A stretch of DNA of 64,000 nt, from positions 5,764,001 through 5,828,000 of the forward strand of contig NZ_CP090349.1 of the NCBI RefSeq assembly GCF_021398735.1, read 5' to 3'. The stretch comes from Methylobacterium oryzae. GTDB lineage: Bacteria > Pseudomonadota > Alphaproteobacteria > Rhizobiales > Beijerinckiaceae. Shown in pieces: positions 54,744 through 64,000 of this stretch. The translations under genes were made by a program, and so were the position numbers. The stretch's first letter is position 1. Every line of letters begins with the position of its first letter. Under the pieces are notes generated by a model. The model saw only the letters and a program-made list of their open reading frames with translations. It searched no databases and was not told where the DNA came from.

Positions 54744-57070
54744 TCCACGACGCCAAGCTCACCGCTGAGCGCGCCGCCGGCACCACGCCGGCCCTCGACA
54801 ACGTCAGCCGCCGCGGCATCCTCGGCGGCGCCGGCGCCCTGGTTCTGGCCCTCTCGCTGCGCCCGGCCCGGGCCGACGAGACCCAGACCAAGGAGCAGAA
54901 GGAGCAGAAGTTCGGCGCCGACGGCATGCCGCACGGCTGGCGCGACGACCCGAAGGTCTTCGTCGCCATCGCGCCGGACGGCACCGTCACGGTGACCAAT
55001 CACCGCTCCGACATGGGCCAGGGCATCCGCACCTCTGTGGCCTTCACGGTCGCCGACGAGCTGGAGGCCGACTGGGCGAAGGTGAAGGTCGTCCAGGCCT
55101 GGGGCGACGAGACCCGCTTCGGCAACCAGGACACGGATGGTTCGCGCTCGACCCGCCACTTCTTCCAGCACTTCCGCCACGCCGGCGCCGCCGCGCGGCT
55201 GATGCTGATCCAGGCGGCGGCCAAGCAGTGGGGCGTGCCGGCCTCCGAGGTGACGGCCGTCAACCACACGCTGACCCACGCCAAGTCGGGCCGCACCCTC
55301 GGCTACGGCGCGGTCGCCAAGGCCGCCGCCGAGCTGCCGGTGCCCACCGACGTCAAGCTGAAGGATCCCAAGGACTTCCGCTACATCGGCACCGGCAAGA
55401 TCGGTCTGATCGACAATTTCGACATCACCACCGGCAAGGCGGTCTACGGCCTCGACACCAAGCTCGACGGGATGCTGTACGCGGTCGTCGCTCGCCCGGC
55501 CGTCTACGGCGGCACGGTGAAGTCCTTCGACGACAGCGAGGCCAAGAAGGTCCCGGGCGTCGTGAAGATCTTCAAGATCGACGCCACCCCGATCCCCTCG
55601 GAGTTCATGCCGCTCGGCGGCGTCGCCGTGGTGGCCAAGAACACCTGGGCAGCCCTGAAGGCCCGGGACGCGCTCAAGATCACCTGGGACGACGGCCCGA
55701 ACGCCGGCTACGATACCGACGCGTTCCGCAAGGAGCTGGAGGCCGCCGCGCGCAAGCCCGGCAAGGTCGTGCGCACGCAGGGCGACGTCGACGGCGCCAT
55801 GGCCAAGGCCAAGACCAAGGTCCAGGCCGAGTACTTCGTGCCGCACCTCGCCCAGGCCCCCATGGAGCCCCCGGCGGCGGTAGCCCGGGTGAAGGATGGG
55901 TTCTGCGAGGCCTGGGCCTGCGTCCAGGGTCCGCAGGCCGCCAACGACCGCCTGATGAAGGCGCTCAAGCTGCCCGACGACAAGGTCAAGGTGAACGTCA
56001 CGCTGCTCGGCGGCGGGTTCGGGCGCAAGTCGAAGCCCGATTACGTGGTCGAGGCGGCGCTCTGCTCGCAGGCCGTCGACGGCGCGCCGGTGAAGCTCGC
56101 CTGGACCCGTGAGGACGACCTCCACCACGGCTTCTACCACACGATCTCGGTGGAGCGGCTGGAGGCCGGCCTCGACGACAAGGGCATGCCGGTGGCGTGG
56201 CTGCACCGCTCGGTGGCGCCGACGATCGGCTCGATCTTCGCGCCCGACCCGAAGCACGAGCTGCCGTTCGAGCTCGGGATGGGGTTGGTCAACACGCCGC
56301 TCGACATCCCGAACATGCGGCTGGAGAACCCCGAGGCCGCCGCGCATGCCCGCATCGGCTGGTTCCGCTCGGTGTCGAACATCCCGCACGCCTTCGCGAT
56401 CCAGTCCTTCGTGTCAGAGCTGGCGCACGCCGCCGGCCGCGAGCCGAAGGAGTACCTGCTCGCGCTCATCGGACCGGATCGCAAGATCAGCCCGACCGAG
56501 ATCGGCGACGTCTGGAACTACGGCGAGGACCCGAAGCGCTACCCGATCGAGACCGGCCGCCTGCGCGGCGTGATCGAGGCGGCCGCCAAGGGCGCGGGCT
56601 GGGGTCGCCAGATGCCGAAGGGCACCGGCCTCGGCATCGCCGGCCACTACAGCTTCGTCACCTACACGGCGGTGGCGGCCGAGGTGGAGGTCGACGACAA
56701 GGGCCAGGTCCAGGTGAAGGCGATCGACATCGCGGTCGATTGCGGCCCGCAGGTGAACCCGGAGCGCATCCGCTCGCAGATGGAGGGCGCCGTGGTCATG
56801 GGGATGGGGCTCGCCCTCACCTCCGAGATCACCTTCAAGCAGGGCCGGGCGGTCCAGAACAACTTCGACGGCTACGAGGTCCTCCGGATCGACGCCGCCC
56901 CGAAGGCGGTCCGCGTGCACTTGGTGCCGACCGGCCGCTGGGACGGTCCGCTCGGCGGCGTCGGCGAGCCCGGCGTGCCGCCGGTGGCGCCGGCCATCGC
57001 CAACGCGATCTTCGCGGCCACCGGCCGGCGGGTCCGGCAATTGCCGATCCGCGATCAGCTGAGCGCCTGA
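54740..57070 (+). CDS. Molybdopterin-binding large subunit of a xanthine dehydrogenase family enzyme (IorB type)
   Basis: A 776-residue molybdenum cofactor-binding subunit that oxidises an aldehyde or N-heterocycle. A GTG start overlaps the previous gene. A twin-arginine signal ([23 protein letters not shown], residues 24-46) implies export of the assembled complex. Conserved parts include [14 protein letters not shown] near 90, the large segment [18 protein letters not shown] near 425 and [27 protein letters not shown] near 740, whose glutamate is the catalytic base of this family. Electron acceptors, probably cytochromes, are not encoded here. The actual substrate is unknown. Confidence 0.92.
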   Translation: MIHDAKLTAERAAGTTPALDNVSRRGILGGAGALVLALSLRPARADETQTKEQKEQKFGADGMPHGWRDDPKVFVAIAPDGTVTVTNHRSDMGQGIRTSVAFTVADELEADWAKVKVVQAWGDETRFGNQDTDGSRSTRHFFQHFRHAGAAARLMLIQAAAKQWGVPASEVTAVNHTLTHAKSGRTLGYGAVAKAAAELPVPTDVKLKDPKDFRYIGTGKIGLIDNFDITTGKAVYGLDTKLDGMLYAVVARPAVYGGTVKSFDDSEAKKVPGVVKIFKIDATPIPSEFMPLGGVAVVAKNTWAALKARDALKITWDDGPNAGYDTDAFRKELEAAARKPGKVVRTQGDVDGAMAKAKTKVQAEYFVPHLAQAPMEPPAAVARVKDGFCEAWACVQGPQAANDRLMKALKLPDDKVKVNVTLLGGGFGRKSKPDYVVEAALCSQAVDGAPVKLAWTREDDLHHGFYHTISVERLEAGLDDKGMPVAWLHRSVAPTIGSIFAPDPKHELPFELGMGLVNTPLDIPNMRLENPEAAAHARIGWFRSVSNIPHAFAIQSFVSELAHAAGREPKEYLLALIGPDRKISPTEIGDVWNYGEDPKRYPIETGRLRGVIEAAAKGAGWGRQMPKGTGLGIAGHYSFVTYTAVAAEVEVDDKGQVQVKAIDIAVDCGPQVNPERIRSQMEGAVVMGMGLALTSEITFKQGRAVQNNFDGYEVLRIDAAPKAVRVHLVPTGRWDGPLGGVGEPGVPPVAPAIANAIFAATGRRVRQLPIRDQLSA

Positions 57071-57144
57071 ACCGTCACCCGTCGCGAGGCGTTGGGGCCG
57101 TGGGGAAACCCGCGGCCCCATTCTCTTGGAAAGTACTCGACCCG

Positions 57145-57528
57145 ATGATGCGTCCCGCCCTGACGGCCTGCCTGACCCTGATCCTGACGGCGGCCCCCGC
57201 CCTCGCCTCGCCCTGCGGCGACCGGATCGAGGGCGTCTCCAAGCGGGTCCAGTCCGAGCTGACCCAGTCGATCTCCGCCTCGACCAGCGGCCAGGGTAAC
57301 GCCGCCAAGCGCGGCGGCGAGGGTGTCACCGGGACGGAGGGCCAGCGGGCAAACGAGTCGCCGCAGGCGCCGCCGGAGAAGTCGGCCCAGGCCGGCCAGG
57401 GCGCGGACGCCGCCCAGCAGGCGAAGGTCGCCCTGGAAGAGGCGCGCACGGCGGATCAGAAGGGCGACGCGCAGGCGTGCGAGGCGGCGCTCACCCGCGC
57501 TGAGCAGCAGCTGAAGAAGGCACCCTGA
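57145..57528 (+). CDS. Small secreted hypothetical protein, Gln/Ala-rich
   Basis: A 127-residue protein with a signal peptide (MMRPALTACLTLILTAAPALA). A CG motif (SPCGDRIEGVSKRV) follows, then a low-complexity region (GQGNAAKRGGEGVTGTEGQRANESPQAPP) and a C-terminal helical pair (QQAKVALEEARTADQKGDAQACEAALTRAEQQL). The end resembles TPR-like helices and includes the second cysteine. I do not recognise the family. It starts 75 bp after the large subunit gene and could be co-transcribed. Confidence 0.75.
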   Translation: MMRPALTACLTLILTAAPALASPCGDRIEGVSKRVQSELTQSISASTSGQGNAAKRGGEGVTGTEGQRANESPQAPPEKSAQAGQGADAAQQAKVALEEARTADQKGDAQACEAALTRAEQQLKKAP

Positions 57529-57567
57529 GGGGCTGAAACGCTTCCCGGTTATCCGTTTCTGCCCCAC

Positions 57568-57655
57568 CGGCTTTGCGAGGGGAGCGAAGCAACCCAGGGT
57601 CACGCCAAGCCTTCCGAGGTCGCGCTGCCCTGCGTCGCTTCGCTCATGATGACGG
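57568..57655. repeat. Palindromic repeat pair, copy 11
   Basis: Between two convergent genes. The left unit is TTGC/GCAA with a changed core (GGGGAGC instead of GCGGAGC). The right unit has lost several bases on one side (TCATGAGCGAAGCGACG on the complementary strand). Confidence 0.8.
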
Positions 57656-57766
57656 AGCGCGTAATACCCCAGCCTCCGTCAGGTCCGAGCCGGCCCGTCA
57701 CGGTTGGCTCAGGGCCGGCCGCGAGCGCAATTCGATCCGCGTGACGTACGTCCGGGGAGAGCCCCG

Positions 57767-58564
57767 TCACCGCCCCAGCGCGCTGATCTCGATCACGAAT
57801 TTCCGCCGCAGCGCCCTGGAGAAATCGCTGTAGCCGGCAGCCGCCAGCAGGAAGGCGCCCGGGCCTCCGATGACGTGCGCGCGGTACCACTGCTCCAGGC
57901 CCGTGCGCTCCTGCGGCAGCGGCGTCGGGAGCAGGCCGTAGCCGGGCGCCCGGTAGGCCCCGGCCCCGACCACGTCGTTCTCGCCCGGCACCAGGATCGG
58001 CAGGCCGTTGATCGTCGCGCCGGTGTCGAGCAGTGACCGGTGCGCCTCCGCGAGACTGGCGGCGTCGGTGCAGTTGTCGATCCCGTCGCCGGAGACGTCG
58101 ACCACCACGCGCTCGGCCGGGACCGGGAGCGCCGGGAACACGGCGGCGGTCACGGTGCGGAACATCTGGCCGAGGCAGGTGAACTCGCCCGCCTGGCGCG
58201 GCGTCGCCCGCACCAGGGCCGCGGCCGCCGCGGCGTCGGCCTGGCCGGCGATCCGCCGCCAGCCGACCGCGAGGGTCGCCCGGTCGGCCCAGGTCACCAT
58301 CGCGAACAGGATCCCGCCCGGGTTGCCGGTGATCGCGCCGAGGACCGACGGGTCCTCCAGGGCCTCGGCGATGCCCTCCATCTGCAGCCGGAAGCGCGCC
58401 TCGTCGACGGATTGCGACACGTCCACGGAGACGACCAGCGCGGTGGCGACGCTCTCGGGCGCGGCCTGAACGGGCTCGGGTGTGGCGGGCGCGAGCCCGA
58501 GGAGCAGCAGGACGGCGCCCCGCAGGACGCCGCGGCGGATCCGTCGCGAACCCGTCCGCATCAT
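57767..58564 (-). CDS. DUF1194 (VWA-like) secreted protein
   Basis: A 265-residue protein with a basic N-terminus and a signal peptide (GVLRGAVLLLLGLAPATPEPVQA). The von Willebrand A-like domain follows: VVSVDVSQSVDEAR (MIDAS DxSxS) near residue 48, VDVSGDGIDNC near 148 and HVIGGPGAFLLAAAGYSDFSRALRRKF at the end. DUF1194 proteins are widespread in alphaproteobacteria and act as periplasmic metal-dependent adhesion-type modules of unknown function. The tandem MM start at 58564/58561 was accepted because the upstream sequence is not signal-like. Confidence 0.88.
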   Translation of the reverse strand: MMRTGSRRIRRGVLRGAVLLLLGLAPATPEPVQAAPESVATALVVSVDVSQSVDEARFRLQMEGIAEALEDPSVLGAITGNPGGILFAMVTWADRATLAVGWRRIAGQADAAAAAALVRATPRQAGEFTCLGQMFRTVTAAVFPALPVPAERVVVDVSGDGIDNCTDAASLAEAHRSLLDTGATINGLPILVPGENDVVGAGAYRAPGYGLLPTPLPQERTGLEQWYRAHVIGGPGAFLLAAAGYSDFSRALRRKFVIEISALGR

Positions 58565-58874
58565 CGACCTCGGCGCTACCGGAAGGCGCGGCCCTGCGGC
58601 CGTCGCGCATCCGTTAGGCCACGTTTCGGCGTCGCGCGAAACCGGCCTTTCGGGGGGCCCGCCGCGCGGACCCACCCGTCGGACCGACGCGCCGCGGGGC
58701 AGGCCCGGATGCGCGTCGGCAGGGTGTGGTTCGGGCGCGAAGCCCGGCCCCGGTGAGGAAGGTTCGCTCCGGCGGCGGTGGCCCGCTCATCTCGGAGGTT
58801 GCCCGTCCTCCGGCCCCGTCCCTGGGCCGGCCGCGGGGTCGTCGAGGGCGGCCTCGGCCGCCCCGGAAGCTGCC
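58565..58874. other. GC-rich intergenic region, nothing recognisable
   Basis: 310 bp between the DUF1194 gene and the next minus-strand gene. It shows no repeat, promoter or small gene that I can support. Confidence 0.4.
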
Positions 58875-59099
58875 TCAGGCCGCCGCGGCGGCGAGGGCGT
58901 GCGGGTTGCCGTTCAGGCCGGCGCAGAGATCGTCGATCTCTGCGAGGTCCAACGCCTCGCCGGCCCGGCCGGCGATGGTGTCGATCAGGTGATCCTGACG
59001 GGGGTCGAACGGATGACCCTGCATCCGGTAGAACTGGTAATAGCGCAGTGCCGCCAGGACGGTGTCACGCTCGCGGTCGGTTACGGTGAAGTGCTGCAT
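58875..59099 (-). CDS. Small conserved hypothetical protein
   Basis: A 74-residue soluble protein beginning MQHFTVTDRERDTVLAALRYYQFYRMQG. It has two helical segments (TVLAALRYYQFYRM and HLIDTIAGRAGEALDLAEIDDLCAGLN) and no membrane helix. Similar short proteins starting with a helical YYQ motif are frequent in Methylobacteriaceae. AAGGGGAAGC precedes the ATG, giving a fair ribosome-binding site. No function can be given. Confidence 0.65.
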   Translation of the reverse strand: MQHFTVTDRERDTVLAALRYYQFYRMQGHPFDPRQDHLIDTIAGRAGEALDLAEIDDLCAGLNGNPHALAAAAA

Positions 59100-59381
59100 G
59101 GGTAGTTGCTTCCCCTTGTGGCTTCAACGAACGCTCGGGTAGGCCGCGACGCCGATCCCGAGCTTGACTGTTGTAACCCGTGGGCAACTGCCCGACCAGT
59201 TCTTGACAGCTCGCGCCGATGTGATTCGCGTCATTTAAGATTTTGATCCTGGCCCGGTCCGGCAGATCACGGGCCGAGAAACCCCGTTCGCACAACAGGT
59301 TGGCGAGCCCGACGGCGAACGCCGCGTGGTGGGCCCCGTCTGCGGCCGGTCCCGAATCCCCGCCGTCGGCCGGTCGCCCCG

Positions 59382-60095
59382 CTAGAGGCCGAGTTCGTCG
59401 AGGTAGCACGGCAGCGCGACGCTCGCCGGCCCGTAGCGGGTCGCGTCGAAGGCGTCGGCGTTGTCGGACGGCTCCAGGTTGACCTCGCAGGTCGGGATGC
59501 CGAGGGCCTGGGCCTGCCGCACGTAGCCGGCCGCCGGGTAGACGGCCCCCGACGTGCCCACGGCCACGAACAGGTCGGCCTCGGAGAGCGCCGCCTCGAT
59601 CGCGTCGCGGTGCATCGGCATCTCGCCGAACCAGACCACGTCCGGCCGCATCCGGCCCGGAGTGCTGCAGGTGGGGCAGCTGTCCGCCCGGCTCAGATCG
59701 GCGCGCCACGGGGTGACCGCGCCGCAGGCGCAGCAGCGCGCCTTGAGCAGCTCGCCGTGCATGTGGGTGACCGCCCGCGAGCCGGCCCGCTCGTGCAGGT
59801 CGTCGACGTTCTGGGTGCACAGGAATAGCCGCCCGCCCCGGTCGGCGATCCGCGCCTCGGCCCGCGCCAGAGCGAAGTGCGCGGCGTTCGGCTCGGCCGC
59901 GACCACGCCGCGGCGGCGATGGTCGTAGAAGTCGAGCACCGTGTCGGGATCGGCCGCGTAGGCCTCCGGTGTGGCGAGCTCCATCGGGTCGAACCGCGCC
60001 CAGATCCCGCCGCGGTCGCGGAACGTGCCGAGCCCGCTCTCGGCCGAGACGCCGGCCCCGGTCAGCACGAAGATCGTCTTGGGATGGTCGCTCAC
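59382..60095 (-). CDS. cobB: NAD-dependent protein deacylase (sirtuin, CobB type)
   Basis: A 237-residue sirtuin removing acetyl or succinyl groups from lysines with NAD. The NAD motif GAGVSAESGLGTFRDRGGIW is near residue 11, LCTQNVDDLHERAGS near 90, the catalytic histidine in THMHGELLKARCCACG near 112 and a zinc site with C..C pairs (CCACG and CPTCSTPG). The class III YxxR motif is visible (FYDHRR). The GTG start at 60095 is preceded by AGGAG, whereas the upstream ATG would add 26 unrelated residues. It could undo the work of the Pat acetyltransferase at 27876. Confidence 0.95.
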   Translation of the reverse strand: MSDHPKTIFVLTGAGVSAESGLGTFRDRGGIWARFDPMELATPEAYAADPDTVLDFYDHRRRGVVAAEPNAAHFALARAEARIADRGGRLFLCTQNVDDLHERAGSRAVTHMHGELLKARCCACGAVTPWRADLSRADSCPTCSTPGRMRPDVVWFGEMPMHRDAIEAALSEADLFVAVGTSGAVYPAAGYVRQAQALGIPTCEVNLEPSDNADAFDATRYGPASVALPCYLDELGL

Positions 60096-60215
60096 GCGCG
60101 GCTCCTGTTCGCCTGAGAATGGCCGGATATGTCCGCTGGTTGGCGGTGCGGTTTCTTTCCCGCTGCGTCCCACCGGTGAATGCTGCGGCTCGCTTCACTG
60201 AGCGGGAGACACGAA

Positions 60216-60776
60216 ATGTCCGATGTTGCGCTGCTGGTCATCGATGTCCAGGAATCCTTCCGGCACAGGCCCTTCTGGAACGACGCCGATGTCCCGCCCT
60301 TCACCGCGCGCCTGCAGGCGCTCATCGACGGCGCCGCCGCGCGGCGGATCCCGGTCCTGCAGGTGTTCCACGTGGCCGAGAGCGGCCCGTTCGCCATCGC
60401 CTCCGGCCACGTCCGTACCCTCGCGCCGGTCGTGATCGCGCCGACGGCCACCTTCCACAAGCGCCGGCACAGCGCCCTGGTCGATAGCGGCCTGTCGGGC
60501 TGGCTGACGCAGCACGGCATCCGCCGGCTGATCGTGTCGGGCATCCGGACCGAGCAGTGCTGCGAGACCACGGCCCGCCACGCCTCCGACAGCGGCTGGC
60601 AGGTCGACTACGTGACCGAGGCCACCCTGACCTTCGCCATGACCCACCCGGACGGCCGCCGCTTCGGCGCGGACGAGATCAAGGCCCGCACCGAGCTGGT
60701 GCTGACCGACCGGTTCGCCCGGATCGCCACCGTGGACCAGGCGCTGGCCGGCCCGGACCTGCCGGTCGCCGCGTGA
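60216..60776 (+). CDS. Isochorismatase family cysteine hydrolase
   Basis: A 186-residue cysteine hydrolase. The catalytic aspartate is in LLVIDVQESF near residue 10, the lysine in TFHKRRHSAL near 83, and the cysteine in GIRTEQCCETTARHASD near 110-126. Members include nicotinamidases, isochorismatases and carbamoylases, and the substrate here is unknown. The start at 60216 follows GGGAGACACGAA. Its stop overlaps the GTG start of the GlxA-type regulator by 4 bp, indicating a two-gene operon whose regulator may respond to the enzyme's substrate. Confidence 0.9.
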   Translation: MSDVALLVIDVQESFRHRPFWNDADVPPFTARLQALIDGAAARRIPVLQVFHVAESGPFAIASGHVRTLAPVVIAPTATFHKRRHSALVDSGLSGWLTQHGIRRLIVSGIRTEQCCETTARHASDSGWQVDYVTEATLTFAMTHPDGRRFGADEIKARTELVLTDRFARIATVDQALAGPDLPVAA

Positions 60777-61843
60777 GCGGGGCGGCGCGGCACATCCCGG
60801 TCCTCGTGGTCCTGCCGCCGCGCGCGCTGCTGCTCGACCTCGCCGGCCCGCTGGAGGTGCTGCGGATCGCCGGCACCGTCCAGGACCGGATCGGCTTCGC
60901 GGTGGCGTACGCGGCACCGCGGGCGCTCACCCGCTGCTCGATCGGGCTCGACCTGGGCGGTGCCGGACCGCTGCCGGAGACGGTGGCGGACGGGACGGTC
61001 GTGCTCCTGCCGGGCTCCGCGACGCAGGTGCTCGGCGACGCGCCGGACCCGGCGGCCGACGCCGACGCGGAGGCCGAGATCGTCGCGTGGCTGCGCGGCG
61101 TCATCCGGCCGGGCCACACCGTGGCGACCGTCTGCGAGGGCGCGCTGCTCGCGGCGCGGGCCGGGCTCCTCGACGGCTACGCCTGCACCACCCACCATGC
61201 CAGCTGCGACCGGCTGAGGGCGGCGGCCCCCGAGGCCCGAGTCGTGGACAACCGCCTGTTCGTGCAGGACCGCGACCGGTTCAGCAGCGCCGGCGTCACG
61301 GCCGGCATCGACCTGATGCTGCACCTCGTGGCGGAGTGGGCGGGCCCGGCGACGGCGGTCGCCGTCGCGCGGACGCTCGTCGTGTACATGCGGCGCGGGC
61401 CCGACGATCCCCAGCTCTCGCCCTGGCTCGAGGGGCGCAGCCATCTGCACCCGGCGGTCCACCGGGCCCAGGACGCGATCGCCGCCGACCCGGCCCGGGA
61501 CTGGTCGCCGGCGCTGCTCGGCCAGGTCGCGGGCGCGAGCCCGCGCAACCTCGCGCGGCTGTTCCGGCTCCACGCCGGCATGACCGTGACGGACGCGGTC
61601 AACCGGTCCCGCGTCGCGCTAGCCCGGGAGCTGATCGCGCAGAGCGACCTCGGCCTGGAGCAGGTCGCCGAGCGCGCCGGCTTCGGCTCCGCCCGGCACA
61701 TGCGCCGCGTCTGGCGGCAGTTCCACGCAGCGGCGCCATCGCGCCTGCGTGCCGGACCCGCGGACGGGGCGTCCGCGCCGGTCCGCCCGAGGCACCCCGC
61801 GAGACACCTGTCCTTGCGAGCGGAGCGAAGCAATCCAGGGTAG
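60773..61843 (+). CDS. GlxA family AraC-type transcriptional regulator (DJ-1/PfpI N-terminal domain)
   Basis: A 356-residue regulator. Residues 8-190 form a DJ-1/PfpI-like domain (VLVVLPPRALLLDLAGPLEVL, TVATVCEGALLAARAGLLDG with the nucleophile-elbow cysteine). Residues 225-325 hold the AraC HTH pair (LLGQVAGASPRNLARLFRLHAGMT and LEQVAERAGFGSARHMRRVWRQFHAAAP). A GTG start overlaps the enzyme gene. The last residues ([11 protein letters not shown]) and the TAG stop come from a palindromic repeat inserted at the gene's 3' end, so the C-terminus appears to have been remodelled. Confidence 0.92.
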   Translation: MSGAARHIPVLVVLPPRALLLDLAGPLEVLRIAGTVQDRIGFAVAYAAPRALTRCSIGLDLGGAGPLPETVADGTVVLLPGSATQVLGDAPDPAADADAEAEIVAWLRGVIRPGHTVATVCEGALLAARAGLLDGYACTTHHASCDRLRAAAPEARVVDNRLFVQDRDRFSSAGVTAGIDLMLHLVAEWAGPATAVAVARTLVVYMRRGPDDPQLSPWLEGRSHLHPAVHRAQDAIAADPARDWSPALLGQVAGASPRNLARLFRLHAGMTVTDAVNRSRVALARELIAQSDLGLEQVAERAGFGSARHMRRVWRQFHAAAPSRLRAGPADGASAPVRPRHPARHLSLRAERSNPG

Positions 61844-61901
61844 CGCTCCGCTTTCCGGCGTCGCGCGCCCCTGGGTCACGTCGCTGCGCTCGTGATGACG
61901 G
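61808..61901. repeat. Palindromic repeat pair, copy 12
   Basis: The left unit (TTGC/GCAA, GGA triloop) overlaps the 3' end of the GlxA-type gene and supplies its last codons and TAG stop. The right unit is TCAC/GTGA with a GCA triloop. The spacer is GGTAGCGCT...GGCGTCGCGCGCCC. Confidence 0.92.
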
Positions 61902-62072
61902 GAGAGCGACGACGGCCGAAGATCTCGGCCGGAACGGTGGTTCCGCGTATGGCGCTGCCCGCTGGACCCGAACGGCCGCCTGTGACCTCCTGCGGTGCCG
62001 ACCGCGTCCGCCCGAATCGGCGCGGACCGTGCATCGGCCCGGCGCGCCCGCTGGCGCGGAGGAGTGAGCGGC

Positions 62073-63500
62073 ATGCCTGAATTCGACCTTGCCATCCGGG
62101 GCGGCACGGTGGTCACGGCGAGCGACACGGTCCGGGCCGATATCGGCGTGCGCGGCGGGCGGATCGTCGCGGTGGCCGAGGGTATCGCCGACGCCGCCCG
62201 GGTGATCGACGCCTCCGGCCTGCTGGTCCTGCCGGGCGGCATCGACAGCCACGTCCACATCGCCCAGGATTCTGGCCCCGGCATCGTCATGGCCGACGAT
62301 TTCGCCAGCGCCACCCGGGCGGCGGCGGCCGGCGGCACCACCTGCGTGATGCCCTTCGCGCTCCAGCCCCGGGGTGCCTCGCTGCGCGGCGCCGTCGACG
62401 CCTACCGGGCCAGCGCCGAGGGCCAGTGCCACGTCGACGTGGCGATCCACATGATCATCTCGGACCCGACCGAGGCGGTGCTCGGCCAGGAGCTGCCGGC
62501 CCTGGTCGCCGACGGCTACACCTCGTTCAAGGTCTTCATGACCTACGACGACCTCGTGCTGAACGACCGCCAGCTCCTCGACGTGTTCCACGTCGCGCGG
62601 CGGCAGGGCGCCCGGGTCATGGTCCACGCCGAGGGCTACGACGCGATCCGCTACCTGAGCGAGCGGCTGGAGCGGGCGGGCGAGACCCGGCCCTACGGCC
62701 ACGCCCTGTCGCGCCCGGAGATCGTCGAGCGGGAGGCGGCCCACCGGGCGATCAGCCACGCCGAGCTGATCGACCTGCCGATCGTCATCGTCCACGTCTC
62801 GGGCCGCGAGGCCACCGAGCAGATCGCCTGGGCGCAGGCGCGCGGCCTGAAGATCCGGGCCGAGACCTGCCCGCAATACCTCACCCTCACGGCCGAGGAC
62901 ATGAAGGGTCTCGGCCAGGAGGATCTCATGGCGGGGGCGAAGTACGTCTGCTCGCCGCCGACGCGGGACGTCGAGAGCCAGGAGGCGGTGTGGTCGGGGA
63001 TCCGCCGCGGGATCTTCGACGTGGTCTCGTCCGACCATTGCCCGTTCCGCTACGACGACCCGCAGGGCAAGCTGAACCCGCGGGGGAAGACCTCCTTCCG
63101 CTGGATCCCGAACGGCATTCCCGGCATCGAGACGCGGCTGCCGGTGTTCTTCTCGGAGGGGGTCTCGAAGGGGCGGATCAGCCTCAACCAGTTCGTCGCG
63201 CTCACCGCCACGAACCACGCGAAGCTCTACGGGCTCTACCCGCGCAAAGGCTCGATCGCCCCGGGCTTCGACGCCGACCTGACCCTGTGGGACCCGAACC
63301 GGCGCGAGACCATCCGCCAAGCGAACCTGCACCACGGCTCCGACTACACGCCCTGGGAAGGCTTCGACGTCACCGGCTGGCCGGTCATGACCATCGCGGG
63401 CGGGCAGGTCATCGCCGAGGACGGCCGGGTCCTGTCCGAGCCGGGGCGCGGGCGGGTGCTCGACCGGGCCGTCGATCCGGCCGAGCGGCGGGACGCCTGA
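62073..63500 (+). CDS. hydA: Dihydropyrimidinase/D-hydantoinase
   Basis: A 475-residue amidohydrolase cleaving dihydropyrimidines or hydantoins. The metal site is GGIDSHVHIAQ near residue 55 (HxH), the carboxylated lysine in YTSFKVFMTYDD near 150, and the further histidines in VMVHAEGYD and VHVSG. The C-terminal metal-binding aspartate is in VSSDHCPF near 315. The last 30 residues complete the second beta sandwich. The start follows GGAGGAGTGAGCGGC. The ABC transporter gene after it (48 bp) suggests uptake of a related substrate. Confidence 0.95.
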   Translation: MPEFDLAIRGGTVVTASDTVRADIGVRGGRIVAVAEGIADAARVIDASGLLVLPGGIDSHVHIAQDSGPGIVMADDFASATRAAAAGGTTCVMPFALQPRGASLRGAVDAYRASAEGQCHVDVAIHMIISDPTEAVLGQELPALVADGYTSFKVFMTYDDLVLNDRQLLDVFHVARRQGARVMVHAEGYDAIRYLSERLERAGETRPYGHALSRPEIVEREAAHRAISHAELIDLPIVIVHVSGREATEQIAWAQARGLKIRAETCPQYLTLTAEDMKGLGQEDLMAGAKYVCSPPTRDVESQEAVWSGIRRGIFDVVSSDHCPFRYDDPQGKLNPRGKTSFRWIPNGIPGIETRLPVFFSEGVSKGRISLNQFVALTATNHAKLYGLYPRKGSIAPGFDADLTLWDPNRRETIRQANLHHGSDYTPWEGFDVTGWPVMTIAGGQVIAEDGRVLSEPGRGRVLDRAVDPAERRDA

Positions 63501-63548
63501 CGGCCGCGCTGGCCCGCCGCTTGCCTGCAGCTCCCGGGGGAGAACCGC

Positions 63549-64000
<452 letters not shown>

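Noticed and set aside
54695-56389. Minus-strand frame of 564 codons opposite the molybdopterin subunit
   Set aside because: Antisense frame without motifs; the plus strand carries a clear family protein.

Overview
The window is a very GC-rich (roughly 70 percent by eye), gene-dense chromosomal segment of an alphaproteobacterium. A pink-pigmented facultative methylotroph of the Methylobacterium group fits best. Pointers are a 136-residue dihydrofolate-reductase fold protein resembling the methylotroph dihydromethanopterin reductase DmrA, a MucR/Ros regulator, an NnrU protein, a Pat-type acetyltransferase, Tat-exported OpgD, and the order TPR membrane protein - der. Nearly everything is housekeeping or ordinary accessory metabolism. 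I see no rRNA, tRNA, prophage, classical insertion sequence or CRISPR array.

Layout. 1-8.5 kb: a cut-off secreted Asp-box protein, nnrU-like gene, TPR protein, der, YbdK-type ligase, dmrA-like gene, an SDR gene and purF. 8.6-15.2 kb: cvpA divergent from alr-radA, then moaA, a DUF971 gene, a cupin and an L,D-transpeptidase. 15.4-21 kb: divergent opgH/opgD (osmoregulated glucans), a small gene and zwf (TTG start). 21.1-27.8 kb: a tiny GIY-YIG nuclease gene between inverted repeats, an SDR gene, a GH10 xylanase overlapping an acyltransferase, a large L,D-transpeptidase and dps. 27.9-34.7 kb: Pat acetyltransferase, mucR, a membrane-anchored Mrr-like nuclease, DedA, peroxiredoxin and YqgE. 34.8-40.3 kb: a secreted hypothetical, dnaK-dnaJ and a PmtA-like methyltransferase. 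40.4-46.2 kb: a His/Gly-rich secreted protein, the nucleoside salvage operon cdd-PNP-deoC-deoA, an ECF sigma/anti-sigma pair and a glutathione peroxidase. 46.4-53.8 kb: a chemoreceptor, a patatin, ispG, kup and a frameshifted small gene. 54.3-64 kb: a two-subunit molybdenum hydroxylase, a DUF1194 protein, a sirtuin, isochorismatase plus GlxA-type regulator, a hydantoinase/dihydropyrimidinase and the start of a polyamine-type ABC transporter.

The most unusual structure is between the genes. A family of palindromic units of about 30 bp, mostly in inverted pairs spanning about 90 bp, occurs at about a dozen intergenic sites, roughly one per 5 kb. Each unit contains the core GC-GNA-GC, where the triloop varies (GGA, GCA, GAA), inside an outer 4-bp stem that covaries (TTGC/GCAA, TCAC/GTGA, TCGC/GCGA). 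One copy of the pair has a complete GIY-YIG nuclease gene exactly where the others have a 30-40 bp spacer. This suggests a REP/MITE-like family whose roughly 400-bp parent carries its own nuclease. I regard that as the best candidate for an undescribed system here. It is an inference from architecture, not a demonstrated activity.
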